The position numbers were made by a program, and so were the translations under genes. Shown in pieces: positions 8,840 to 15,691 of a DNA stretch of 36,607 nt (its first letter is position 1; every line of letters starts with the position of its first letter). Under the pieces are notes generated by a model, which saw nothing but the letters and a program-made list of their open reading frames with translations, made no database searches and was not told where the DNA came from. The stretch is from Bacillota bacterium. GTDB taxonomy: Bacteria > Bacillota > Clostridia > Peptostreptococcales > Natronincolaceae. The stretch lies in NCBI GenBank assembly GCA_023387935.1, contig JAEWHG010000121.1, forward strand, positions 1 to 36,607, written 5' to 3'.

Positions 8840-10342
8840 ATGAAATTACAGGTAATTAAGGATCAAATTAAAGATATTATGGTAGATGCAGTGGTTATTG
8901 GAATTTATGAGGGTACAAAAAGCTTAGATGCAAAATTACATAGTATGGATGAACAACTAGGTGGTATTATTACTGAAATGATAAGTAATGAATCCTTTAA
9001 AGGAAAGGAAGGGGAAACTCTGCTAGTATATAGCTTAGGCAGAATTCCAGCCAAAAAAATAATTTTATTAGGTCTAGGCAAAGAAGAAAATCTAAAAGAA
9101 GAGGTTATACGAAACCTAGCAGCTAAGGCGGTTAAAGAAGCAGGAAAAGCTAAAGCAGCTGCAATAGCAATGTTGCCAATAGGTTTAGATAGAAATATTT
9201 CTGCTGAAATAGTTGGACAATGCGTTGCAGAAGGTGCAATGTTAGCATCATATAAGTTTAATAAATATAAAACAACTGATAGAAAATCTATGGAAGAGGG
9301 TATAAAAGAAATATACCTACTAAACGAAGAAGAATCTATCAATACGAGACTAGAAAAAGGAATAGAAGTAGGGAAAAAACTATCAGATGGTACGATTGTA
9401 GCTAGGGACCTTGTTAACGAGCCAAGTAATGTAGTAACACCAACGGCAATGGCTAGCAAGGCAGTAGAGATTGCTAGCAAACACGGGCTTGAAGTTAGCA
9501 TTCTAGAAAGAGAAGATATGGAAAGAATGGGCATGGGAAGCTTCTTAGGAGTAACTAAGGGAAGTGAAGAACCACCTAAATTAATCGCTATAAAATATTT
9601 TGGTAACAAAGATGATGATGAAATCATAGGATTAGTAGGAAAGGGATTAACATTTGATTCTGGTGGAATTTCATTAAAACCAGGGGCAGGAATGGATGCA
9701 ATGAAGAGTGATATGGGTGGAGGAGCTGCTGTATTAGGCGCTATGGATGTAATTGGAGCTCTTAAACCTAAAGTTAATGTTTTAGCCATAGTAGGTGCTT
9801 GCGAAAATATGCCATCGGGTAAAGCTTACAAGCCAGGAGATATTTTAACATCTATGAATGGCAAAACAATAGAGATCTTAAATACGGATGCAGAAGGACG
9901 GTTAGTTCTTATTGATTGTATCACATATGCGGTGCAGCAAGGAGCAACAAAAATAGTAGATTTAGCCACATTAACAGGAGCTTGTATCGTTGCCCTTGGA
10001 CATACAACAACAGCCCTTGTTTCAAATAATGACGATTTTGTAAAACAATTAGAAAATGCAGCTGACAGTGCAGGAGAGAGAGTATGGCAGTTGCCTTCAT
10101 TCCCTGAATATAAGGAGTTAATTAAGAGTGACATTGCAGATCTTAAAAATGTTGGCGATAGAGGTGCCGGTACAATTACAGCAGGATTATTCCTAGGAGA
10201 ATTCGTAGAAGATCGTCCTTGGGTTCATATGGATATTGCTGGAACCTGTATGACATCTAGCGACAAAGGATACTACGTTAAAGGTGCTACTGGAGTTGGA
10301 GTAAGAACACTTTACCATTTAGTAAAGTCTATGGAAAAATAA
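8840..10342 (+). CDS. pepA: Leucyl aminopeptidase (cytosol aminopeptidase, M17)
   Basis: 500 residues, the normal length for PepA. The two-zinc active site is intact: Lys268, Asp273 (GKGLTFDSGG), Asp291, Asp350 and Glu352 (NTDAEGR), with catalytic Arg354. The N-terminal about 170 residues form the variable macro-like domain. It removes N-terminal residues from peptides in the cytosol, supporting peptide turnover and amino acid fermentation. TTGGAGGTTG gives the ribosome binding site. It is monocistronic, followed by a hairpin at 10369-10403 and the selenoprotein gene. No odd features. Confidence 0.95.
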   Translation: MKLQVIKDQIKDIMVDAVVIGIYEGTKSLDAKLHSMDEQLGGIITEMISNESFKGKEGETLLVYSLGRIPAKKIILLGLGKEENLKEEVIRNLAAKAVKEAGKAKAAAIAMLPIGLDRNISAEIVGQCVAEGAMLASYKFNKYKTTDRKSMEEGIKEIYLLNEEESINTRLEKGIEVGKKLSDGTIVARDLVNEPSNVVTPTAMASKAVEIASKHGLEVSILEREDMERMGMGSFLGVTKGSEEPPKLIAIKYFGNKDDDEIIGLVGKGLTFDSGGISLKPGAGMDAMKSDMGGGAAVLGAMDVIGALKPKVNVLAIVGACENMPSGKAYKPGDILTSMNGKTIEILNTDAEGRLVLIDCITYAVQQGATKIVDLATLTGACIVALGHTTTALVSNNDDFVKQLENAADSAGERVWQLPSFPEYKELIKSDIADLKNVGDRGAGTITAGLFLGEFVEDRPWVHMDIAGTCMTSSDKGYYVKGATGVGVRTLYHLVKSMEK

Positions 10343-10368
10343 TTTTTGTGTAAATTTCACATACTAAA

Positions 10369-10403
10369 AATTAAGACTATAGTACGTTGCTATAGTCTTA
10401 ATT
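10369..10403 (+). terminator. Stem-loop between pepA and the selenoprotein gene
   Basis: A perfect 14-bp stem (10369-10382 with 10390-10403) and a 7-nt loop, 26 bp after the pepA stop. There is no T tract on the plus strand (AAACTC follows), so it may be an inefficient terminator, a processing site, or part of the leader of the next gene. Confidence 0.5.
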
Positions 10404-10432
10404 AAACTCAAAATTTTGAAGGAGGAGAGTTT

Positions 10433-10726
10433 ATGAAAATAAATCTAACAGAATCGGGTAAACAGGAAATTCTAAAGCAGAATACAAAGGACGTAGGTGT
10501 GAGAATTTATGTCTCATCAATGGGCTGAGCGGGTCCGAGTTTTTCATTGTCTCTGGAAGAGGCAACTAACGACGATGTAGTAAAGAATGTGGACGGTGTA
10601 AAGTTTGTAGTTGATAAAATGTTAGATGAAAGATTTGATGCAATTAAAGTCGACTATGGTACTATGATGTTTAGAAAAGGGTTTATGGTCTCTTTAGAAG
10701 GCGATAATGGCGGAGGTTGCAATTAA
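10433..10726 (+). CDS. HesB/IscA-like selenoprotein with in-frame TGA (Sec)
   Basis: 97 codons from an ATG with a strong GGAGGAG site. An in-frame TGA at 10526-10528 (codon 32) is followed by 65 sense codons to TAA. Read as selenocysteine (U), the local protein is SSMGUAGPSFSLSLEEA, which matches the G-C-x-G-x-S/F core of the HesB/IscA (A-type iron-sulfur carrier) family with U exactly at the conserved Cys. A 7-bp hairpin with a UGGAA loop (10547-10565) has its loop about 27 nt past the TGA, within the usual bacterial SECIS distance. One Cys remains near the C-terminus (Cys96) instead of the usual CxC. HesB-like selenoproteins have been reported in surveys of bacterial selenoproteomes. Conventional gene callers split this gene. 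The genome should encode SelA, SelB and SelD. Confidence 0.88.
10547..10565 (+). promoter_or_regulatory. Candidate bacterial SECIS hairpin
   Basis: TTGTCTC (10547-10553) pairs with GAGGCAA (10559-10565), including one T-G wobble, around a TGGAA loop with two G residues. It lies inside the coding sequence, and its apical loop is about 27 nt downstream of the TGA at 10526, as expected for a SelB-binding element. Assigned by eye, without a covariance model. Confidence 0.55.
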
Positions 10727-10788
10727 TAGATTTATAAACAATATGTAGATGATATAAATATAAATGATAAAGCTGTGCTAATGGCAAC

Positions 10789-10822
10789 AAAAAGGTTGAA
10801 GTATTAATACTTCAACCTTTTT
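10789..10822 (+). terminator. Terminator after the selenoprotein gene
   Basis: A 15-bp perfect stem (10789-10803 with 10808-10822), a TTAA loop, AAAAA upstream and TTTTT at the 3' end. It can work in either direction and would also stop transcription from the convergent zinc-ribbon gene. Confidence 0.85.
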
Positions 10823-10836
10823 AATTATTAGGTACC

Positions 10837-11066
10837 CTATGGGCCAAACCGTAGCATCAGGCAATTTTTTTAATTAGGACAAATGGAACTGGCGGATCCA
10901 TCTTCTGAAATTTTAAAAAGCTCTAATTTATTCTTCTTAGAGAGAAAAATTTCAACAAAACAATTACTGCAAAAGTATCTAGACTTACTTAATTTCCCCG
11001 TATTTTCATTTCCACATATAGGACATTTCATTTAAATTCACTCACTTTCTTCGGTTTACCCCATAG
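10837..11066. repeat. Imperfect 15-bp inverted repeats flanking the zinc-ribbon gene
   Basis: The plus-strand CTATGGGCCAAACCG at 10837-10851 matches the reverse complement of 11052-11066 (CTATGGGGTAAACCG) at 13 of 15 positions. The two face inward around the zinc-ribbon gene, with the outer ends 230 bp apart. In the minus-strand transcript the leader and 3' region could pair over this length. This could be a small mobile-element remnant or an RNA structure. Confidence 0.5.
10870..11031 (-). CDS. Small zinc-ribbon protein (53 aa), hypothetical
   Basis: A minus-strand reading frame of 53 codons from ATG (11029-11031) to TAA (10870-10872). The N-terminal half is a treble-clef/zinc-ribbon pattern: Cys3 and Cys6 (CPIC), Cys21 and Cys24 (CSNC); Cys51 stands alone near the C-terminus. 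The rest is a basic, Lys-rich segment followed by a Ser-rich tail. A weak GAAAGTGAG site lies upstream. The CxxC...CxxC arrangement argues strongly for a real gene, but function is unknown; small zinc ribbons often bind nucleic acid or act as assembly factors. It is convergent with the selenoprotein gene. Its leader and the region past its stop hold complementary repeats, described separately. Confidence 0.65.
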   Translation of the reverse strand: MKCPICGNENTGKLSKSRYFCSNCFVEIFLSKKNKLELFKISEDGSASSICPN

Positions 11067-11112
11067 CCAAGACTTCTAAAACCTCATACGAATACAGTCT
11101 AATGCTATGGGG
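11059..11112 (-). promoter_or_regulatory. Structured leader of the zinc-ribbon mRNA
   Basis: CCCCATAGC at 11059-11067 and GCTATGGGG at 11104-11112 form a perfect 9-bp outer stem. Inside it, minus-strand AGACT and AGTCT can form a 5-bp inner stem. The element ends 28 nt before the start codon at 11031. The proximal arm is also complementary to the region past the stop codon, so two exclusive structures are possible. It matches no riboswitch class I can recognise. Confidence 0.4.
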
Positions 11113-11469
11113 ATAAATATATTTATAAGAAAAAATTTTGATATTCGAAATAATTAGTTAAAGTATTACCATAAATAATTATAATACTTTAGATTCAATT
11201 TGAGCAACAAATATTTGGAAATTTTTTTAATATAGCAAATAAGTCCTATTGTGCATCCATATATATTGGAAAAATAATTTAAAATTTATAGATAGCGTAT
11301 ATTATATGCTTTTAACTTCGTAGTTATGCACAATGAAAAGTAATTTTTCATATTATATAATACAGTAATTCCATCACTATATTAAGAAATATCAGTATGT
11401 TAATAGCTGTAGCGTAATGTGAGTAGATATAAATAAAAAGCATATTGCGAAAGACTAGGAGGGTTAAAT
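11113..11469. other. AT-rich intergenic region with nested inverted repeats
   Basis: No gene was found. Two dyads are visible: TAAAGTATTA at 11159-11168 with TAATACTTTA at 11182-11191 (10 bp perfect, 13-nt loop), and ATTGTGCAT at 11248-11256 with ATGCACAAT at 11326-11334 (9 bp perfect, 69 bp apart). A short hairpin TGAAAA/TTTTCA lies at about 11334-11350. The region must hold the promoter of the SpoIID-amidase gene, but no clear match was found. Confidence 0.4.
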
Positions 11470-12903
11470 TTGTATGGCGAAAGTGGGGAAATTTATATAA
11501 ATATATACGATGAAAGTTTGGATAAAGTACTAGTAAAAGAATTAGAAGAAGTGGTAAAACAATTAGTGGCGTGGAGTATGCCACTAAACTTTCATATAGA
11601 AGCATTAAAATGTCAAAGTATTATTATGAGAACAAATTTAGTTAGAAAAATGAGAGCTTATGGGGGTTGTGGAGAAGGAGATTGGAAAGAATCTGATGTT
11701 TCTATGGAAGATTTTACAGGGCTAATACCTTTAGAAGAATATAGAGCAGTATGGGGCTGTAATTATGATGATTATATTAAAAAACTGGAATCGGCCGTAG
11801 AGGAAACGAAAGGGTATGTAATTTTATTTAATAATAAACCAATTGATGCAAGAACTCATTTAGTTTGTGGGGGTTCGACGGAAAACAGTGAAAATGTTGA
11901 AGGGAATATTGTTCAATATTTGAGAAAAGTCCTTTGTAACCACTGCCAAAATAGTCCATATTCATTAAATTATAGGGATATTCCTATAAAAGAAGTAGAA
12001 AGTAAGCTAGAAGTAAAGCTAACTAGTGATGAAATATTAAAGGACACTAGTATTGATAATATTATTGATGACGTAATTAGAGATGAGGAATATAGGGTAG
12101 CAAAAATAAAAATAGGGGGTAAGGAGTTCAAAGGTAAAGAAGTAATGGATATTTTAGATATAAACTCAACTAGATTTGGTTGGAGACCTGAAATAATAAG
12201 ATTTTTTACTGTAGGCAAGGGAGATGGATTAGGTCTTTGTCAATATGGGGCGAATAGGATGGCCTGTGAAGGTAGCTTGTCGGAAGAAATATTAAAATAT
12301 TATTATACAGGAGTTGAAATTAAGAAAATACAAAATCCATGTATAAATCAGCCTTTAAAAGGAAAACTAGTAGTGATTGATCCAGCTCATGGAGGCGAAG
12401 ATAGTGATGATCATAGAGGCAACCAGGGATTAAGAGAAAAAGACGTGAACCTATCCATTGCATTATACTTAAAAGAGGAGCTTATAAATCTAGGAGCCAC
12501 GGTTTATTTAACTAGAGAAGAAGATAAAGTCGTGCACTTAAACGATAGAGCTCTAATTGCTAATAATATTTCGCCTCATTTCTTTATTACCATACATCAA
12601 AATTATTTTAATCATCCTTCTAAATCTGGAACAGAGATATATTACTTTAGAGGTGACAAAGTAGCTAAGGAATTAGGACGTGAAATAATGTCTGCATTGG
12701 TTGAAGAGATAAAAACATTAGATAGAGGTATAAAACCAGCGGATTTTTCTCTACTAAGACAGGTAATGGTAAGTTCTGTTCATTTAGAAGTAGCTTATAT
12801 TTCAAATCCACAAGAAGAGCTAATGATGATGGATGATGAATTTAGAAAAAGAGCTGCCAAGGCAATCTCTAAAGGATTTATTAATTTTTATAGGTTTATA
12901 TAG
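11470..12903 (+). CDS. SpoIID-like domain fused to N-acetylmuramoyl-L-alanine amidase (Amidase_3)
   Basis: 477 residues from a TTG start placed 6 bp after TAGGAGGG; no upstream in-frame ATG exists before a stop at 11434. The N-terminal about 290 residues resemble SpoIID/LytB: MPLNFHIEALK (37-47), THLVCGGSTENSE (129-141), and a degenerate GKGDGLGLCQYGANRMA (249-265). SpoIID lytic transglycosylases need Glu in the EMP motif; here it is WSMP with Ser36 in its place. Residues 300-477 form an intact Amidase_3 domain: zinc ligands His307 (DPAHGG), Glu323 and His376 (TIHQN), and catalytic Glu440 (HLEVAYISN). The amidase should cleave the MurNAc-L-Ala bond; the SpoIID part may only bind glycan. No signal peptide or transmembrane segment is visible. 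The gene stands alone, followed by a terminator. A role in sporulation or mother-cell lysis is inference. Confidence 0.82.
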   Translation: MYGESGEIYINIYDESLDKVLVKELEEVVKQLVAWSMPLNFHIEALKCQSIIMRTNLVRKMRAYGGCGEGDWKESDVSMEDFTGLIPLEEYRAVWGCNYDDYIKKLESAVEETKGYVILFNNKPIDARTHLVCGGSTENSENVEGNIVQYLRKVLCNHCQNSPYSLNYRDIPIKEVESKLEVKLTSDEILKDTSIDNIIDDVIRDEEYRVAKIKIGGKEFKGKEVMDILDINSTRFGWRPEIIRFFTVGKGDGLGLCQYGANRMACEGSLSEEILKYYYTGVEIKKIQNPCINQPLKGKLVVIDPAHGGEDSDDHRGNQGLREKDVNLSIALYLKEELINLGATVYLTREEDKVVHLNDRALIANNISPHFFITIHQNYFNHPSKSGTEIYYFRGDKVAKELGREIMSALVEEIKTLDRGIKPADFSLLRQVMVSSVHLEVAYISNPQEELMMMDDEFRKRAAKAISKGFINFYRFI

Positions 12904-12906
12904 TGT

Positions 12907-12939
12907 TAAAATAAGAGAATTAACAATTCTCTTATTTTA
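12907..12939 (+). terminator. Terminator after the SpoIID-amidase gene
   Basis: A 14-15 bp stem (12907-12921 with 12925-12939) around a 3-nt loop, beginning 4 bp after the stop codon, with an A-rich 5' arm and a T-rich 3' arm. Confidence 0.85.
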
Positions 12940-12996
12940 TAGTCTGTAAAGAATATATTTAGGGAAAAAATATTTTAGAAATAATAAAAATGCTAT

Positions 12997-13026
12997 TTGA
13001 CAAAAATATGATTCTCATTATATAAT
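12997..13026 (+). promoter_or_regulatory. Sigma-A promoter P1 upstream of veg
   Basis: TTGACA (12997-13002), an 18-bp spacer, then TATAAT (13021-13026). Both hexamers match the consensus perfectly. Confidence 0.75.
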
Positions 13027-13040
13027 ATAAGGCTAATTAT

Positions 13041-13069
13041 TTGACAAAACTTTTCAAATATGTTATTAT
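13041..13069 (+). promoter_or_regulatory. Sigma-A promoter P2 upstream of veg
   Basis: TTGACA (13041-13046), a 17-bp spacer, then TATTAT (13064-13069), lying 33 bp before the start codon. It is tandem with P1. Confidence 0.8.
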
Positions 13070-13102
13070 ATAATTGTTGAAGTTGCGAAGGAAGGTGATT
13101 AC

Positions 13103-13390
13103 TTGGCGAGCAAAAATCCACTAGATGGAAAAAACCAGCTACAAGAGATTAGAAAGAACATTGAAGGATATGTTGGACAAAAAATTGTTCTTAAAGCTAA
13201 TAAAGGAAGAAAGAAGACTACTGTTCGTGAAGGAATTTTAGAGAACACATATCCAAATATTTTTATTGTAAGAATTGATGGGAAGTTTGATGACAGCGTT
13301 AGAAGAGTGTCCTATAGTTATTCAGATATTCTTACAGAAACAGTTGAGATCACCATATGTAGTGACAGCAAAAGTATAAAAGTTAGTTAA
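13103..13390 (+). CDS. veg: Veg family protein
   Basis: A 95-residue small basic protein matching Veg of Bacilli and Clostridia: an N-terminal IRKNIEGYVGQKIVLKANKGRKK (in two parts, residues about 16-38) and a small beta domain (REGILENTYPNIFIV, FDDSVRRVSYSYSDIL). Start TTG (13103-13105) with GGAAGGTGA at good spacing. In B. subtilis, veg is highly transcribed and linked to biofilm gene control and spore outgrowth; the molecular role is not settled. Two near-consensus promoters lie directly upstream, matching the strong expression known for the family. Monocistronic with its own weak terminator. Confidence 0.9.
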   Translation: MASKNPLDGKNQLQEIRKNIEGYVGQKIVLKANKGRKKTTVREGILENTYPNIFIVRIDGKFDDSVRRVSYSYSDILTETVEITICSDSKSIKVS

Positions 13391-13412
13391 TATAAACAAA
13401 AGCAAATAAACT

Positions 13413-13439
13413 CCACCTATGATGGTGGTTTTTATTTTT
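13413..13439 (+). terminator. Terminator after veg
   Basis: CCACC (13413-13417) pairs with GGTGG (13424-13428) around a 6-nt loop, followed by a T-rich tract to 13439. Confidence 0.7.
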
Positions 13440-13465
13440 CCATAAATTATGAAATGGTGATAAAA

Positions 13466-13726
13466 ATGAACTATGTATATATATTAGAGTGCGTTGATAA
13501 AAGCCTATACACTGGATGGACTAATAATTTAGAAAAACGAGTTAAAACACACTCAGAAGGTAAGGGTGGCAAATACACAAGATCTAGACTTCCTGTAAAG
13601 CTTATATATTTTGAAGAGTACAATGACAAAATATCTGCCCAGAAAAGAGAATATGAAATAAAACAAATGGCAAGAAAAGATAAACTGGAGCTTATAAACA
13701 AAGGGGCAATCTTGAAAGAATCTTAA
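13466..13726 (+). CDS. GIY-YIG domain protein, UPF0213/YazA-YhbQ type
   Basis: 86 residues from ATG 13466, which has GGTGAT 5 bp upstream; the in-frame ATG at 13454 would add four residues and has no visible ribosome binding site. The single-domain GIY-YIG nuclease fold is visible: NYVYILECVDKSLYTGWTN (the Y-V-Y and Y-T-G motif pair, residues 2-20), Arg near residue 25, and the conserved GKGGKYTRSRLPVKLIYFEE (34-53). Family members are small, found in most Bacillota; some have weak structure-specific DNA nuclease activity, but a cellular role is not firmly established. The stop codon abuts a 62-bp repeat element and a strong terminator, which may be part of the same transcript. Confidence 0.88.
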   Translation: MNYVYILECVDKSLYTGWTNNLEKRVKTHSEGKGGKYTRSRLPVKLIYFEEYNDKISAQKREYEIKQMARKDKLELINKGAILKES

Positions 13727-13788
13727 TAAGAATCCTATTGATTAAGGCAATCAAGACCTAAGATAAGCCTGGGAACCTTGTTGTATTC
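13727..13788 (+). repeat. 62-bp repeat element, copy 1 (3' UTR position)
   Basis: Starts at the base after the GIY-YIG stop codon and ends 5 bp before a strong terminator stem. It aligns with almost no gap to a 63-nt minus-strand segment at 23182-23244. Shared parts: the first six bases TAAGAA, the core TTAAnGCAATCAA (13742-13754), and the end GAACCTTGTTGTATT (13773-13787). It contains a TTGATT/AATCAA hairpin. It could be a 3' UTR-derived small RNA, a structured RNA motif or a miniature repeat. Confidence 0.6.
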
Positions 13789-13793
13789 AAAAT

Positions 13794-13834
13794 AAAAAAG
13801 AAGTGAAAATATTTTATTTTCACTTCTTTTTTTT
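13794..13834 (+). terminator. Strong terminator after GIY-YIG gene and repeat element
   Basis: A 17-bp perfect stem (13794-13810 with 13816-13832), ATTTT loop, ending in a run of eight T residues. Confidence 0.9.
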
Positions 13835-13937
13835 ATTAATCCACATATATATGTAAAAGGACAATTGTGGACTAACTAAAATTCTAAAGAATTTTAACTG
13901 GAATAGTAGTGAATATGTTATAGGATGAATTTTTAAA

Positions 13938-13966
13938 CATATTTTACACATAGGAAAATATAGTAT
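13938..13966 (+). promoter_or_regulatory. Possible sigma-E promoter of sipL
   Basis: CATATT (13938-13943), a 15-bp spacer, then TATAGTAT (13959-13966). The -35 part fits the sigma-E consensus (KMATATT); the -10 part matches only partly. The guess is supported by mother-cell expression of sipL in C. difficile. Confidence 0.3.
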
Positions 13967-14004
13967 ATTAAGGATTTAAAAAGATTTTGGGAGGAGGCAA
14001 TCAT

Positions 14005-15579
14005 ATGTCTATTGAACTAGTACGAGACTTATTTAAATTGGATCAGGTAGTAGGCGAGAATATTACTCAGGCTATAGTGGAAGGCGATATTTTAGTACCG
14101 GATACAAAGCCTGATATTACAAGGGTCTTATCAGCAAATGGTAAAGTTGTTTTAACAAAGCAGGAGGTAGGAGATAACAAAATTGCTGTAGAAGGAATTA
14201 CATATTTCAAAATTTTATACGTTTCTGATAAAGGAGAGCAGCCTCTATATAGCATAGATAGCAGTACACAATTTAAACAGAATATTGAAATTGAAGGTAT
14301 TGGATCTAAAATGAAAGGTGAAGTTATAGGCGATGTAGAACACATTGATTTTACCGTAAATAACGATAGAAAAATCGGAGTAAGGGCTGTAATTAATTTA
14401 GCTGGTAAAGCTATAGAAGAAAAAACATTAGAAATAACGAAAGATATTACAGGTATAGAGGATATCCAGGTGCTAAAGGAAAACTTCCAATATACTGATA
14501 TTGTTGGGATAAATAAATCGGAGACATTAGTAAAGGATAACTTTGAAATGTCTGAAGATGAATATGAGATCAAAGAAGTTCTAAAATGGGATGCTACAGT
14601 ACAGGAAAGGGAAACTAAAATTACGGATGGGAAGGTAATTGTAGGGGGAATGGTAAGTATAGACCTACTGTACGTTGATGATGATTACGAGAATCCATTA
14701 AAAATGATTAAAAGGGAAATTCCGTTTACCCATTTTGTGGAGATTTCAGAAGCTTTTAGCGATATGAAATATAAACTAAAGCTTTCTACTAAAGAGCTAT
14801 ATTATGCGATTAAGGAAAATATTAGAGGCGAGAAAAAAATTGTTGATATAGAAGCAGTAATTCAAGTAGAAGCTAAGGTTATGGATACACAAACCAGAGA
14901 AATTTTGGTTGATACTTATTCGCCAAGCAAAACTCTTAATATTAATAAGAAACAGATTGAACTAAAAGAAAATATTGGCATGAATAAAGCGCATGTACTT
15001 TTAAGAGAGACCTTAGATTTACCTTATGGGCATCCACCTATTTCCGAAGTTTTTTCTGTTAACATTAAGCCTATTCTAACTGATTATAGCCTCATTGAAG
15101 ACAAAGCCACAATCGAGGGTATATTAGAGGTGCTTGTTATGTATAAGTCAATAGAGGAAGGACAGTCATTATATAGTTATATTCAGGAATCTCCATTTAG
15201 ACATTATGTTGATCTTTATGGCTTGCAGGAAGACATGAAGGCGGAAGTGGAATTATTTGTAGAAGAGATCAACTATAACATTCTAAACGGAGAGCAGCTA
15301 GAGTTAAAAGTGAATATAGGTGCAACTTGCGAAGCTTATTTTACTAAAGTTATAGATGTTATTTCAAATATTGAAGAATTAGAAGAGGATTTGAATCTAG
15401 ATAAAAGATCCAGCTTAACAATATACTTTATGCAGCCAGAGGATAATCTTTGGAAAGTTGCTAAAAAGTATCATACAACTGTACAACGAATTATGGAAAC
15501 GAATCAAATTGAGGATCCAGTAGCAGTTAAAGCTGGAGAACATATTATTATTGAAAAAGTTCATAGCTTTAAATTATAA
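14005..15579 (+). CDS. sipL: SipL-like spore coat morphogenesis protein (DUF3794/SPOCS repeats + LysM)
   Basis: 524 residues from ATG 14005, which follows GGGAGGAGG; an upstream in-frame TTG at 13987 would place that site inside the gene. Repeated SPOCS (DUF3794) beta domains fill residues about 30-460, and a C-terminal LysM domain (about 470-520) shows YFMQPEDNLWKVAKKYHTTVQRIMETN in broken form. This order is that of SipL, the clostridial partner of SpoIVA that anchors the coat around the forespore from the mother-cell side. No signal peptide is seen, in agreement with a mother-cell cytosol location. It has its own upstream region and terminator, so it is likely monocistronic. Some Clostridia have several DUF3794-LysM proteins, so the exact paralog is less certain than the family. 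Confidence 0.87.
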   Translation: MSIELVRDLFKLDQVVGENITQAIVEGDILVPDTKPDITRVLSANGKVVLTKQEVGDNKIAVEGITYFKILYVSDKGEQPLYSIDSSTQFKQNIEIEGIGSKMKGEVIGDVEHIDFTVNNDRKIGVRAVINLAGKAIEEKTLEITKDITGIEDIQVLKENFQYTDIVGINKSETLVKDNFEMSEDEYEIKEVLKWDATVQERETKITDGKVIVGGMVSIDLLYVDDDYENPLKMIKREIPFTHFVEISEAFSDMKYKLKLSTKELYYAIKENIRGEKKIVDIEAVIQVEAKVMDTQTREILVDTYSPSKTLNINKKQIELKENIGMNKAHVLLRETLDLPYGHPPISEVFSVNIKPILTDYSLIEDKATIEGILEVLVMYKSIEEGQSLYSYIQESPFRHYVDLYGLQEDMKAEVELFVEEINYNILNGEQLELKVNIGATCEAYFTKVIDVISNIEELEEDLNLDKRSSLTIYFMQPEDNLWKVAKKYHTTVQRIMETNQIEDPVAVKAGEHIIIEKVHSFKL

Positions 15580-15584
15580 TATAG

Positions 15585-15612
15585 GAACCGTCTTGTTGAC
15601 GGTTCTTTTCTT
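15585..15612 (+). terminator. Terminator after sipL
   Basis: An 8-bp stem (GAACCGTC at 15585-15592 with GACGGTTC at 15598-15605), TTGTT loop, then TTTTCTTT. Confidence 0.88.
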
Positions 15613-15691
15613 TAGTGTTGCAGAAAAAGCGACTATTAATATATAATAAAAATAGTTTAATAGTTATGATGTTGGTTGAGGAGAGACGATT

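Noticed and set aside
8905..9789. Long minus-strand reading frame opposite pepA (294 codons)
   Set aside because: It lies wholly antisense to a gene with an intact active site, has no recognisable domain, and shows a Ser/Pro/Ile-rich composition typical of antisense frames; similar frames opposite nuoF, sipL, the GerA gene and others were dismissed for the same reason.
13003..13030. Fur-box-like sequence within veg promoter P1
   Set aside because: Only a partial match (ATGATTCTCATTAT) that overlaps promoter hexamers; AT-rich DNA gives such matches by chance.
13727..13788. Integron attC site for the 62-bp element
   Set aside because: The ends do not have the paired RYYYAAC/GTTRRRY core sites, and no integrase is nearby.
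15584..15612. Third copy of the 62-bp element after sipL
   Set aside because: It shares only GGAACC and CTTGTTG, and these belong to a simple terminator hairpin.
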